A stretch of 64,000 bases of DNA from Buttiauxella massiliensis (GTDB lineage: Bacteria; Pseudomonadota; Gammaproteobacteria; Enterobacterales; Enterobacteriaceae), in NCBI RefSeq assembly GCF_902500225.1, contig NZ_LR722665.1, forward strand, positions 32,710 through 96,709. Direction: 5' to 3'. A model generated the notes under the pieces. That model was not told the origin of the DNA. It searched no databases and saw only the letters and a program-made list of their open reading frames with translations. Numbering within the stretch: position 1 is the first letter of the stretch; every line of letters begins with the position of its first letter. Shown here one piece after another: positions 9,216-18,494 of the stretch. A program made the position numbers and the translations under genes.

Positions 9216-10019
9216 ATGCATCCGATGCTCACCATCGCCGTGCGCGCAGCGCGCAAGGCGGGCAATTTAATTGTCAAGAACTACGAAACCCCTGACGCTG
9301 TAGAAGCGAGTCAAAAAGGGAGTAACGATTTTGTGACTAACGTAGATAGAGACGCCGAGCGTCTGATTATCGAAATTATCCGCAAATCCTACCCGCAACA
9401 CACCATTATCGCTGAAGAATCAGGCGAACTGGCGGGTACCGAGCAGGATGTGCAATGGGTTATCGATCCTCTGGATGGCACTTCAAACTTCATCAAACGT
9501 TTGCCACACTTCTCTGTATCTATCGCTGTCCGTGTTAAGGGCCGCACCGAAGTTGCTGTTGTTTATGACCCAATGCGTAATGAGCTGTTCACAGCTGTTC
9601 GTGGTCAAGGCGCACAGCTGAACGGTTACCGTCTGCGCGGCAGCAATGCACGCGACCTCGATGGCACCATTCTGGCAACTGGCTTCCCGTTCAAACTGAA
9701 GCAACACGCTACTCCTTATATGAACATCATGACCAAACTGTTCACGCAGTGTGCTGACTTCCGTCGCACCGGTTCTGCTGCGCTGGATCTGGCATACGTT
9801 GCGGCTGGCCGTGTTGATGGTTTCTTCGAGATTGGCCTGAAGCCTTGGGATTTCGCAGCAGGTGAACTGATTGCTCGCGAATCTGGTAGCCTGGTATGTG
9901 ATTTCACCGGCGGCCACAACTACCTGACCAGCGGCAACATCGTTGCAGGTAACCCACGTGTTGTTAAAGCGATGCTGGCAACAATGCGTGATGAACTGAG
10001 CGAAGCGCTGAAGCGTTAA
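9216..10019 (+). CDS. suhB: SuhB, inositol-1-monophosphatase and Nus-complex factor
   Basis: A 267-residue Mg-dependent phosphatase of the IMPase family. In E. coli SuhB also joins the Nus antitermination complex on rRNA operons, which is probably its main physiological role. Metal-binding motifs are visible: EESG near residue 67, DPLDGTSNF at about 84-92 and KPWDFAAGE near 209. The start ATG at 9216 is preceded by AGAGAGAGA and gives the E. coli length; the frame is open further upstream but without homology. Confidence 0.96.
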   Translation: MHPMLTIAVRAARKAGNLIVKNYETPDAVEASQKGSNDFVTNVDRDAERLIIEIIRKSYPQHTIIAEESGELAGTEQDVQWVIDPLDGTSNFIKRLPHFSVSIAVRVKGRTEVAVVYDPMRNELFTAVRGQGAQLNGYRLRGSNARDLDGTILATGFPFKLKQHATPYMNIMTKLFTQCADFRRTGSAALDLAYVAAGRVDGFFEIGLKPWDFAAGELIARESGSLVCDFTGGHNYLTSGNIVAGNPRVVKAMLATMRDELSEALKR

Positions 10020-10027
10020 TCTCGGAA

Positions 10028-10052
10028 AATGCCTTCCCGTCGGGAAGGCATT
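10028..10052. terminator. Bidirectional hairpin between suhB and the metal exporter
   Basis: A near-perfect stem, AATGCCTTCCCG with CGGGAAGGCATT, lies between two convergent genes. A-rich and T-containing flanks on both sides suit intrinsic termination in either direction, though the T tract after suhB is weak. Confidence 0.65.
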
Positions 10053-10055
10053 CAA

Positions 10056-11039
10056 TTAAAACGGTCGAATCCCACGCATTACCGGTTGAGCACTCAGCCA
10101 CATCACCACTGCTGCTAATACTAAAATTCCACCACCTGCAAATGCCAGTGTCGCCCAGGCGACTTGCCGCCATAAAACGGGTGCTTTATTCCCGCTAATG
10201 CGTACCGCAAGCTGACGGAAACCGTGGACTAAAAAAGCCAGGCCAGAAATGGTAATAGATGTACCTGCAGCCATCGCAAGCGTCGACAACACTCCCCAGC
10301 TATACACACCAATCACTTTGCTAAACAGCAGCACCATAATTGCCCCAGAGCATGGGCGCATACCCATGGATAAAACAATCATCATTCGGGCACGCCAGTC
10401 TTCTCCTGTTGCAAGCTGTTCCTGCGTGGGTAAATGCTGATGGCCACAGCCACATTTTTCATCATGTACATGATGAGGCGTGAATGAAGTGAAACGCTTC
10501 GGTTTTCGCAGCACACGTTGCAATTTACCCAGGGCTCGACCGCACAACATCACACCTAAAACACCCACCAGCAAATAGCTTCCCTTCTCGAGCCAAAAAC
10601 TGCTCATGTGCAATTGGCGCGAAGGTAGAGCCAAAATTCCCAGCACTACCGTTACCAACCCAATCGCCACCACTCCTTGCAATAAAGATGCTGCAAACGT
10701 CAATTTAAGGCTGCTTTTCAAGCGCGAAGGATGTGTCGCAAGCCAGGTCGTAATAACTATTTTCCCATGGCCTGGCCCCAATGCGTGAAGCACACCGTAA
10801 ACAAAACTAAATGACAGCAATGACCAACCCGCCCGGGTAGGGTTCTCGGCAACCTCACGCAGGAGGGTGCTCATTTGTTGGTTAATCGATTTCTGCCACA
10901 TCGCACTTTCGATGAGGATTTGCGGCCAGTAATGCCACAAGCTGTAAAGTGCTCCTGCACAAACCAGCAGGAAAAATGCCAGCGGCCACAGGTGGAGCCA
11001 ACGGCGTGAATGGGGTTTAGCTGAAGGCATTACTGACAT
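10056..11039 (-). CDS. NicO/RcnA-type nickel/cobalt (or zinc) exporter, membrane protein
   Basis: A 327-residue inner-membrane protein of the NicO family. A first hydrophobic helix at about 15-35 is followed by a soluble stretch, the family motif with histidines in VLHALGPGHGK (His85 and His91), and several further membrane segments. A His/Cys-rich cytoplasmic loop (HHVHDEKCGCGHQH, residues 189-202) separates the two halves and probably binds metal. Family members export Ni, Co or Zn; which ion applies here cannot be read from sequence. Its start overlaps the end of the DUF1007 gene by 10 bases, so the two form an operon. It is not RcnA itself, which is shorter. Confidence 0.8.
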   Translation of the reverse strand: MSVMPSAKPHSRRWLHLWPLAFFLLVCAGALYSLWHYWPQILIESAMWQKSINQQMSTLLREVAENPTRAGWSLLSFSFVYGVLHALGPGHGKIVITTWLATHPSRLKSSLKLTFAASLLQGVVAIGLVTVVLGILALPSRQLHMSSFWLEKGSYLLVGVLGVMLCGRALGKLQRVLRKPKRFTSFTPHHVHDEKCGCGHQHLPTQEQLATGEDWRARMMIVLSMGMRPCSGAIMVLLFSKVIGVYSWGVLSTLAMAAGTSITISGLAFLVHGFRQLAVRISGNKAPVLWRQVAWATLAFAGGGILVLAAVVMWLSAQPVMRGIRPF

Positions 11040-11677
11040 TGCAATATCACCTGTTGAGCAAACTGTTTACCCAGTTCCATATCTTCGGGAGGGGCATCGG
11101 CTTTATCCAGCGATTGTGCGAAGGCCAGCGTATCTTCGTTCGGCTGCGGGGTTTTCACTGAAATTTTGCAAAGTGAGGCTAATGTTTTCGGCAATTTGGC
11201 ATCACTGGAGTTGTCGTAACTCATATCGACAAAATAGGTCGGGTCGAACGTCGCAAACTGATACGTCTGCCCCTTCAATGGCTGCGGATGTGCAAGCGGT
11301 AAAACAAAGGTCAACACCGCCTGGTGCCCTACCCGTGCAAGACCATATTCCGGTGGCAGGTTATTAAAGGTCACTTTTTTACCTTTATGCCAGAATTCGG
11401 TGAAGTAATGCTGGCCTAAAACATTGGCCATGACTTCGGCTGCCAACTTCTTCCACACCGGTGAGTCCGGTTTGGCATTACCTGCGTCATACAGTAGATC
11501 TGCTGAAGTGATTTCATCCATCGTCCACTGCATTTTAAGACCAGTAAGCTGGTCATTTTCGGTCATCACCGTCGTCACAAGGGTGATAAAACTATGTGGA
11601 TGTGCCAAAGCCACTGGGCTAAAAAGCACGCTATTTAAGGCGAAAAACGCAATTCTGTTACACATTTTCCTGCTCAT
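11030..11677 (-). CDS. DUF1007 family exported protein, partner of the metal exporter
   Basis: A 215-residue protein with an N-terminal signal peptide: charged start, hydrophobic core, and a cleavage-like VALAHPHS. The mature N-terminus carries HPHSF, a probable metal-binding element. DUF1007 proteins are commonly found next to NicO-type exporters, and the overlap with the downstream exporter supports joint function. A periplasmic metal-binding or delivery role is an inference. The start could also be the second Met, four residues later. Confidence 0.75.
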   Translation of the reverse strand: MSRKMCNRIAFFALNSVLFSPVALAHPHSFITLVTTVMTENDQLTGLKMQWTMDEITSADLLYDAGNAKPDSPVWKKLAAEVMANVLGQHYFTEFWHKGKKVTFNNLPPEYGLARVGHQAVLTFVLPLAHPQPLKGQTYQFATFDPTYFVDMSYDNSSDAKLPKTLASLCKISVKTPQPNEDTLAFAQSLDKADAPPEDMELGKQFAQQVILQCQ

Positions 11678-11796
11678 TATTCTCTCAAGCTTAAAATTCT
11701 GTGAGCCAGTCAGAATTACGTAATTAAAAAGCTCAAATGTGACTCTCTACGACAAAAGGTTTAGCTACTCTTAGCATTAATTACTTTGACTCGGTT

Positions 11797-13083
11797 ATGC
11801 GGATGATGACACTACTCTCCCCACCACCATCTGTACTCTCCAGTCCGCAGCGCCGTTGCCACCTGCTTTTGTTGCTATACATACCGGGCCAAACCGTCAC
11901 TCCTGAGATCCTCGCAAGACTCAACGGGGTCGATGACACCAAAGCCCTGCAAGATATAGCCGACACGGGTGATGAAATCCAGCGCTATCACCGGCTGAGG
12001 CTTATCACGCAACAGGATGGTAGCTATCGGATTGAGGGCACGCCTTTAGACCGCCGTCTGTGCTTATTGCATTGGCTACGCCGTGCATTGCGTTTGTGCC
12101 CACACTTTGTGCAGCAGCATTTTACCCCGGCGCTCAAAATACAGCTTAAACAGCAAGGAATTCTGACCGCGTTATATGACGAGAAGAACCTCCAGGCGCT
12201 GATCGGGCTTTGCGCACGACGCTTGCAAAGGCAATTTGATAGCCGTGATGTGCAATTTTTAACGCTGTTTTTGCAGTACTGCTTGCACCAGCACCATGCT
12301 GGGATCACGCCAGAATTCACCGAGCAGCAACGCGCGTGGACACAAATTCGCCCGGAGTTTGTGGCAGCACTTGAGATTGCCCGCCATTGGAAGCGTCGCG
12401 TGCTGCAATCAGCCAACGAAAACGAGCAATTATTCCTGGCGCTATTATTCCAGTTACTACGTACTCCCGACCCGATTCGTGACAATCATGAGCAAGATTT
12501 ACGCTTACGCTCGGCCATTTTCGGAATGACTGCGCGCTTTCGCGAGCTGGCGGGTATGTCCTTTAGCGATGAACAAGGCCTGAGCGACCAGCTCTACATC
12601 CATCTTGCTCAGGCATTGGATCGTTGCCAGTTCGGTATTGGGATTGATAACAGCCTACCGGAAGAAATAACTCGTCTTTACCCACGCCTGATGCGCACCA
12701 CACGTGAAGCGTTCAATGATTTTGAAAACCATTTTGAAATGCGTTTTTCAGATGAAGAGGTGGGACTGGTGGCGGTGATCTTCGGAGCGTGGTTAATGCA
12801 GGAAAATGATCTGCATGAAAAGCAGGTTTTGCTGCTCACTGGCAACAACATTGAACTTGAACAAAGTATTGAACAGCAGCTGCGTGAGCTAACGTTACTG
12901 CCGCTCAATATTAAACATCTGACGATTCACAGTTACCAAAAAGAGGGAGCGCCGAAAGAAGTGGTGTTGGTGATTACACCCTACTTTACCACTTTACCAC
13001 TTTACTCACCGCCACTGATTCACGTAACGCTGCCGCTGGGTGAACACCAGCAGCAGCAGATCCGTAAGATTATTGAGTGTTAA
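11797..13083 (+). CDS. csiE: CsiE, stationary-phase inducible protein with PRD-like domains
   Basis: A 428-residue protein matching E. coli CsiE in most of its length (for example the VLSSPQRRC start region, YHRL and YRIEGT, HAGITP, and LVAVIFGAWLMQENDLHEKQ). It resembles BglG-type antiterminator/regulators but its target is unknown. In E. coli it is induced by sigma S and cAMP-CRP. Three in-frame ATGs lie within the first four codons and no strong ribosome site separates them; 11797 is used, 11803 is equally possible. Near the 3' end it holds three tandem copies of an 8-base unit. The last 14 bases overlap convergent hcaT. Confidence 0.92.
   Translation: MRMMTLLSPPPSVLSSPQRRCHLLLLLYIPGQTVTPEILARLNGVDDTKALQDIADTGDEIQRYHRLRLITQQDGSYRIEGTPLDRRLCLLHWLRRALRLCPHFVQQHFTPALKIQLKQQGILTALYDEKNLQALIGLCARRLQRQFDSRDVQFLTLFLQYCLHQHHAGITPEFTEQQRAWTQIRPEFVAALEIARHWKRRVLQSANENEQLFLALLFQLLRTPDPIRDNHEQDLRLRSAIFGMTARFRELAGMSFSDEQGLSDQLYIHLAQALDRCQFGIGIDNSLPEEITRLYPRLMRTTREAFNDFENHFEMRFSDEEVGLVAVIFGAWLMQENDLHEKQVLLLTGNNIELEQSIEQQLRELTLLPLNIKHLTIHSYQKEGAPKEVVLVITPYFTTLPLYSPPLIHVTLPLGEHQQQQIRKIIEC
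12983..13006 (+). repeat. Three tandem 8-base repeats inside csiE
   Basis: ACTTTACC occurs twice in direct succession followed by ACTTTACT. Eight is not a multiple of three, so gain or loss of a unit would shift the reading frame near the CsiE C-terminus. Confidence 0.85.
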
Positions 13084-14221
13084 CGCAATATGAGATGGGA
13101 CGTGGCCGAATGAACAATGCAGGAACGGCCACCAACGCCATAATCCAGAACACCCCACCCTGCATATGCTGGTAAAGGTAGCCGGAGAACATCGTCATAA
13201 TGGCAATACCACCACCCATTGCTACCGCTGAATAGACGGCCTGCAAACGGATGACTTCGTTACCCTCGCGAGCCGAGATATAACGCATCGCCGCCAGGTG
13301 GCAAACAGTGAAGCTGCCGCAGTGAAGGATTTGCGCAGCAATCAGCCACGGCAAATCGGTCGTATACGCCATCAGGCTCCAGCGCAGTATTCCAGTCACA
13401 CCAGAAAGCAGCAGCAAGTCACGCGCACTCCAGTTACGGAACAGCTTGTTGCTCAGAGCAAAAATCACAATTTCCGCAACAACACCCAGCGACCACAGAT
13501 ACCCAACAACCGACGCGGAATAGCCCGCTCCTTGCCAGTAAATCGCACTGAATCCGTAGTAAGCCGCGTGTGCGCCTTGAAGTAATGTCACGCAGGCCAG
13601 GAATCGCCATGAACCGAGCACCAGGTTCTTCCACGCAGGCCAACCCGCACCTTCTTTATGGCGAGTTTCACCTTGCGGCATTACGGATGGGCGCAGCATC
13701 ATGCCGATTAACATCGACGCGACACCAATACTCAGCAGCACCAGAATTGCCTGGTAGCTATACATGCTCACCAGCTTACCCGTCATGGCGGAGCCAATCA
13801 CAAACGCCAGCGATCCCCACAGGCGCACACGACCATAATCCATGGTGATTTGACGCTGCCAGGTTCCGGCCAACGCATCGGTAAGCGGCACCAGCGGTGA
13901 GAAGAACAGGTTAAAACCGACCATCACAATCAAAAGCCAGGTGGCGGTTTGTCCGAACCAGAAAGCAACGGCAAATAGCAAAGTGAGTAAGGCGAGTAAA
14001 CGCAAAGCAAAGACAAGTCGGGAAGGGTCGGTAACACGAGGGGCAAGAAGCAAACTACCAAGGAAACGGGCGATTAATCCAGCCCCTAACAATAGCCCTA
14101 TGGTTTCAGGGGGCAGACCAACTCCGGCAAGCCAGACACTCCAGAATGGCAGGAAAATCCCGTAGCTAAAGAAGTAGGTAAAATAACTGAGCGCCAGCCA
14201 GCGCGTTGAATGCAAAACCAT
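13070..14221 (-). CDS. hcaT: HcaT, MFS transporter (putative 3-phenylpropionate permease)
   Basis: A 383-residue 12-helix transporter of the major facilitator superfamily that matches E. coli HcaT closely (start MVLHSTRWLALSYFTYFF, FFSPLVPLTDALAGTW, GRVRLWGSLAFVIG). In E. coli it is thought to import 3-phenylpropionate for the adjacent hca dioxygenase operon. Here no hcaR or hcaEFCBD genes follow, so its substrate is open. The start at 14221 was chosen by homology; a longer frame adds 19 residues unlike the family. Confidence 0.9.
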   Translation of the reverse strand: MVLHSTRWLALSYFTYFFSYGIFLPFWSVWLAGVGLPPETIGLLLGAGLIARFLGSLLLAPRVTDPSRLVFALRLLALLTLLFAVAFWFGQTATWLLIVMVGFNLFFSPLVPLTDALAGTWQRQITMDYGRVRLWGSLAFVIGSAMTGKLVSMYSYQAILVLLSIGVASMLIGMMLRPSVMPQGETRHKEGAGWPAWKNLVLGSWRFLACVTLLQGAHAAYYGFSAIYWQGAGYSASVVGYLWSLGVVAEIVIFALSNKLFRNWSARDLLLLSGVTGILRWSLMAYTTDLPWLIAAQILHCGSFTVCHLAAMRYISAREGNEVIRLQAVYSAVAMGGGIAIMTMFSGYLYQHMQGGVFWIMALVAVPALFIRPRPISYCVNTQ

Positions 14222-14330
14222 GATCCCTCCCGTTTTGGAGGCGCTAGTGTGTCCGAGCGCTGGCGTGCTTGCAAGCATTCATTAACAGACTAATAACACC
14301 TGATAATTAAATGGCCTTATTGATTTACCA

Positions 14331-14396
14331 GGGTGGATAAGCGACAGCGTCATCCAGCAGAATTGTCGGATGACACTGACGTTTATTCGACCTACA
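14331..14396. repeat. REP/BIME-like element downstream of yphB
   Basis: Contains GTGGATAAGCGACAGCGTCATCC and an inverted partner GTCGGATGAC...TTCGACCTACA, the same unit type as at 967-1043 and 26493-26572. It overlaps the yphB stop codon by a few bases and separates yphB from hcaT. Confidence 0.65.
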
Positions 14397-15213
14397 AAAC
14401 CATCATTTCCATTGCTAGCCGTGTCGTTTCTCCCTGCCCCAAACACACCAGTCCCGGCTGCCCGGCCATATTATGGGCATTCACCGGGTGGCTTTGTGGC
14501 TCAAGGCAAATAAATGGTTCATCTGCCATACGGAATACCATCAAGTACGGCGTGGAACATTTTAGTTGCACAAGCAGGTCACCAGATTCAATCAACGCCA
14601 AACCGTTCCAACCGGAATAGCCAACATTCAGCCAGTGGTTGTCCGGAATTTTCGCCGTGATGAAATTGGTTTGTGCCGTCAGTTGGTCACTCCACTCAAG
14701 AGGTAAGTGACTCTCTCCTTCAGGCCAGAAGCCCGTTGCTCCAAACTGCACGTGTGTCGCAGGTGTGAGATGGAAAAAGGGATGAAAACCCAGCCCATAA
14801 ACCATCGGCTTACTTCCCCGGTGAGTGAGTTGAAGCTCCGCGATAAAACATTTACCTTCCAGCCGGTAAACCAGCCGCGCGTGATAATCAAACCCGCACT
14901 CATGCTGACTATCCAGCGTTAAAACAATCTGCTGACTATCCTCGGTTTCGACCTGCCAGCTTTTCAGCCAGCCATCCCCATGGAGAAAAAATTGTTCATC
15001 GACCGGACTTTTCGGCAGTGTGACCATTTCTCCGTGTAGCCGAAAGCAATTCCCGGCGACTCGGTTTGCCAGCGGCAGCATCGGGAATAATGCTTTTTCA
15101 GCTGTATAAAGAATCGGTTGCTGGTGCTTTAGCGAGTCCAGGCTGAGGATTGCCGCCCCTTGCGGGGCGACGGTTAAACGTAGATAGTCACTTTCAAGTA
15201 ACAAGCTTTGCAT
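14392..15213 (-). CDS. yphB: Aldose 1-epimerase family protein (YphB)
   Basis: A 273-residue galactose-mutarotase-like protein. The catalytic set of the family is visible: a first His in FLHGDGW (about residue 77), a second in GLGFHPFF (about 143) and the general base Glu in CLEPQSHPV (about 238). It should interconvert the anomers of a free hexose in the cytosol. It lies 14 bases after yphG, so they are probably cotranscribed under the divergent regulator yphH. In E. coli yphB is separated from yphG by the transporter and dehydrogenase genes yphCDEF, which are absent here. Confidence 0.85.
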   Translation of the reverse strand: MQSLLLESDYLRLTVAPQGAAILSLDSLKHQQPILYTAEKALFPMLPLANRVAGNCFRLHGEMVTLPKSPVDEQFFLHGDGWLKSWQVETEDSQQIVLTLDSQHECGFDYHARLVYRLEGKCFIAELQLTHRGSKPMVYGLGFHPFFHLTPATHVQFGATGFWPEGESHLPLEWSDQLTAQTNFITAKIPDNHWLNVGYSGWNGLALIESGDLLVQLKCSTPYLMVFRMADEPFICLEPQSHPVNAHNMAGQPGLVCLGQGETTRLAMEMMVL

Positions 15214-15227
15214 ACCTTAATACACCT

Positions 15228-18200
15228 TTATTCAGCAAAAACACCGCGCTGCGTTGCCAGTTGCAGCAAGTGCGCTTTGTCGTGTGCCGGGTTTTGTGAC
15301 AGTAAAGCTGTCAGCGCGGCTTCGAACTCAGTGACTTCGCCTAATCCCAGATGCCCAAGAGCAGTGACAAACAGGCAGTGCTGTTTATGCAAGGCCTGGC
15401 GATCGGCATCCAGCGCCACTAAGTCCGGCAGTGAAACGGCAAAGAAATCAGGTTCAGACAGGTCGTTAAAGTGCGCATCAGCCCAGGTAATAAAGTTGCG
15501 GAATTGCAGCTCGGCCTGCTCTTTTTCTCCGATACGAGCCAGCGCCATAGCCTGATAGAACAGGTAATCCACCGGTTGGTCGTTGTAATAACGTCCGACT
15601 TCGAGGGTAGAGCCGCCTTCCAGTGCACGTTGGTAATAATGTTGGGCGCGTTCCGGCTGTTGATTTTGCTGCGCACACCAGCCAAGCAGATACCAGATGT
15701 CGTTATCGCTCTGGCCGACTAAGCGCCCTTCGCCGAGGTTTTCCGGGTAACTCAGCGCCTGCTGGAGTAACTCTTCTGCTTTTCCAAACTGCTGTTCAGC
15801 GATACACGCCAGCGCCCGGCGTTGCAGGTTGATGAGATATTGTCCGGTGACTTTGCCCTCGCCGCCTTCCCACGGGTGGAATTTACGCTGGGCTAAAACC
15901 TGCGCGGCGGCGTCAGTTTCACCGTGAATGTTCCACAGGCTGAGTAATTCCGCGGTTAAGTCATCACGCTTAAGCACTACATCGCGGCGTGGGGCAAGAT
16001 TTGCCAGGCGCTGCTCCGTCGCACGACCGGTGAGTTTTTGCAGATAATCGAGTTCAAACAGGAAGCGGGCGTTGTCCGGCTCCAGTTCGACTGCGCGTTG
16101 GAGATATTGCTCAGCCAGTTTAGCATCATACTGTTTGTTCCAGGCGTGGATACCGAGAACTCGCTGCACCGCAGCAAATTCCGGAAGTTGCTGTGCGGCG
16201 AATTGCCAGCAAGCCACCGCTTCGTGATAGCGGCGTTTGCTGTACCAGAAACAGCCGAGCAGATATTGCGCGAAGCCATCGTGCGGCAGACGCTGCAGCA
16301 TCTGTACTTCTTCAAGCGTGTTCGGGAAGCGCACTTTGCGGGCAAAGTTTTCCTGCGCCAACTGTACAAACGCATGTTGCTGGGCGTGGTCAGTTTCTAG
16401 CGAAGCACGCCATAACAGCGGCATTGCTTCCTGGGAATCGAGCACTTTGAGCAGGTATTTCGCCGCCGCATCTTTGCCCATACTCACCAGCCAGCCCGCT
16501 AACACACTGGCATTCACGCCGCGTTTGCCTGTGACACGCAATAGTTCGGCGCGATCCGTTTCACTTTGTGTGATAACCCAGCGAGCGTAATGCAGCACGT
16601 AACTCAGCGGATATTCTTCGAGCTGCTGCGCAATCCAGGCCAGTGCCTGCGGTTGCGGCAATACCAGCGCTTTCAGCCCCATCGCCAGGTTGTTGCTGGC
16701 GTTAAATTTCAGGCTTTGGTTTACAAACGCCAATGCCTGAGCAGTCTCGCCCTTACGCAGCCCCAGGCGAGCAAGGGCATAAAACGCCGCGTCACGGCAG
16801 TTACCGCTCCAGCTTGCTTTAAAGTAATCGTCGAACGCACCGTCGAACTCGCCCTGCTTCTCTTTGGCGGCACCGCGCAACATGCTGGCGTCACCGTTTT
16901 GTGGGTTTTTGTTCAGACGATGCGCCCGTTTCAGCGCGACATCTGCGTGTTTTTCGGCAAACGTCCAGTTGCCACGGTTAAGCTCAAGCTGCCCAAGCGC
17001 CACGTTGCAGCGGTAATCTTCTGCATCCAGCGCCAGCGCACGCTGGTAGTAATCAAACGCCGAACGGCTGGCGTGCAGATATTGCTCAAGATGCTGGCCG
17101 ATAAAATACAGCTCGTCGCAGTTGGTGATGTCCTGTGGTTTCGCCGGAACACTAGCGGGCTGTGGCAGCGGCAAATCTTCAGGAACATGCTCGCAATAAC
17201 TGAGAATGAGATTGCCCTGTGCATCACGTAGATTGAGCGTCAGTCGTTGCGGCCAGGTGTCGTTGACCGTTTCTTGCCACGCCTGCGCCGGTTGCAGTGA
17301 AAGCGTGGTTTTCCACAGCGTTGTCCCTGCGGATTCAATTTCCAGCGACACGCCTGCAAGCGGTGCTATGGCGTACACGCCGAGGTACAGTTCGCCGTTG
17401 TGACGTTCGAGTTTTATCGCCGCCTGAGTGTTGGCGTTTTGCAGCGTGCCAAGCTGGCTGTAAGGCAGGAAGTTTTGGACGAAGACTTTCTCTTCGTAAG
17501 GCGCAATCCAGGTGAAGTCCGGCTGGTTGTCGGTAAACACACCAGTCATTAATTCGATATACGGGCCATTTTCATCGGTCAGATTGCGATCCCACGCTTG
17601 GCCGAAATCGCAATTGCCCCACGTCCACTGTTTCTTGCCCGGTGAAACATGGTGGTCGGCAATGTGCAGCAAACCGCCCTGCTCGCCGTGATGGTAAGCG
17701 CCGACAAAATCGTAATTTGATTTATCTGCCATGTAAGACGTTGGCACCGGGATGTTTTTGTAGCGCGAGATATCGACGCCAGCGGAGTAATCAACTTTGT
17801 AGTAAGTCCCGTGAGCGATCGGGAAGGCAGAAACATCGCGTTTGCCGTGGTCGAATACCGCCGTGACATCGGGCGGGAATACACTTTGGTGTTCATCACC
17901 GCCTTTCACCGCCGGGTTTGCCCACCACAGGAAATGGCGCGGCGTAGCGTTGCCGTTGAACACTTTGCCAGTGATTTCAATCAGCGCTTTTTCCGGGTAG
18001 AGCGTAAAGCCAGTCATCACCTGCAAGCCGCGCATCGGCTCGACTTCACCGAGCCAGACGGTTTGCGCGCCGTTTTCATGTTTCTGGAAAGTCACGTCGA
18101 CGGGCATGAAGGTGGTTGGGCGATGATGCTGCGGCCAGTTAAATTCGATGCCGCCAGAAATCCACGGCCCGACCAAACCCACCAACGCCGGTTTCACTAC

Positions 18201-18494
18201 TTCGTTGTAGTAAACGAAATCGCGCTCCATCACTTTGTCATAAGCGCGGTGAATACGGCCGCCCAACTCCGGCAGCAGCATGACGCGGATAAAGTCGTTT
18301 TCAATCCACACGGCATTGTAGTCACGCATCTCGCGCTGGCCGGTGAGCGTGTCGATGACGCCGTAAGGATAAACCGCACCGGACGAACCCTGGTAAACGC
18401 GGTTTTCCAGAAACATAGGATTCGGGTCTTCCGCACCGGTAGTCCAAGTGGGTAAAGCAATAGTCTCTTGCCAGACGTTAACGGCTCCGAACAT
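15228..18494 (-). CDS. yphG: YphG, DUF5107 domain protein with C-terminal TPR repeats
   Basis: A large 1088-residue protein. The first 330 residues form a DUF5107/DUF4380-type domain related to galactose-mutarotase folds, with motifs LLPELGGRIHRAYDK, ISGGIEFNWPQHH and WANPAVKGGDEHQS. A linker follows, then a long helical part from about 430 to 1080 with TPR-like repeats (ALALDAEDYRCNVALGQLELNRGNW, AVELEPDNARFLFELDYLQK and others). No signal peptide, so cytosolic. The function is unknown; pairing with an epimerase and a ROK regulator points to carbohydrate metabolism. The start at 18494 follows GGAG with 7 bases spacing; a longer frame adds eight residues. Confidence 0.8.
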   Translation of the reverse strand: MFGAVNVWQETIALPTWTTGAEDPNPMFLENRVYQGSSGAVYPYGVIDTLTGQREMRDYNAVWIENDFIRVMLLPELGGRIHRAYDKVMERDFVYYNEVVKPALVGLVGPWISGGIEFNWPQHHRPTTFMPVDVTFQKHENGAQTVWLGEVEPMRGLQVMTGFTLYPEKALIEITGKVFNGNATPRHFLWWANPAVKGGDEHQSVFPPDVTAVFDHGKRDVSAFPIAHGTYYKVDYSAGVDISRYKNIPVPTSYMADKSNYDFVGAYHHGEQGGLLHIADHHVSPGKKQWTWGNCDFGQAWDRNLTDENGPYIELMTGVFTDNQPDFTWIAPYEEKVFVQNFLPYSQLGTLQNANTQAAIKLERHNGELYLGVYAIAPLAGVSLEIESAGTTLWKTTLSLQPAQAWQETVNDTWPQRLTLNLRDAQGNLILSYCEHVPEDLPLPQPASVPAKPQDITNCDELYFIGQHLEQYLHASRSAFDYYQRALALDAEDYRCNVALGQLELNRGNWTFAEKHADVALKRAHRLNKNPQNGDASMLRGAAKEKQGEFDGAFDDYFKASWSGNCRDAAFYALARLGLRKGETAQALAFVNQSLKFNASNNLAMGLKALVLPQPQALAWIAQQLEEYPLSYVLHYARWVITQSETDRAELLRVTGKRGVNASVLAGWLVSMGKDAAAKYLLKVLDSQEAMPLLWRASLETDHAQQHAFVQLAQENFARKVRFPNTLEEVQMLQRLPHDGFAQYLLGCFWYSKRRYHEAVACWQFAAQQLPEFAAVQRVLGIHAWNKQYDAKLAEQYLQRAVELEPDNARFLFELDYLQKLTGRATEQRLANLAPRRDVVLKRDDLTAELLSLWNIHGETDAAAQVLAQRKFHPWEGGEGKVTGQYLINLQRRALACIAEQQFGKAEELLQQALSYPENLGEGRLVGQSDNDIWYLLGWCAQQNQQPERAQHYYQRALEGGSTLEVGRYYNDQPVDYLFYQAMALARIGEKEQAELQFRNFITWADAHFNDLSEPDFFAVSLPDLVALDADRQALHKQHCLFVTALGHLGLGEVTEFEAALTALLSQNPAHDKAHLLQLATQRGVFAE

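Noticed and set aside
11705..11760. CRP-like half-sites (CTGTGAGCC, ATGTGACTC) upstream of csiE
   Set aside because: E. coli csiE depends on CRP, but neither candidate has a second half here. Left uncalled.
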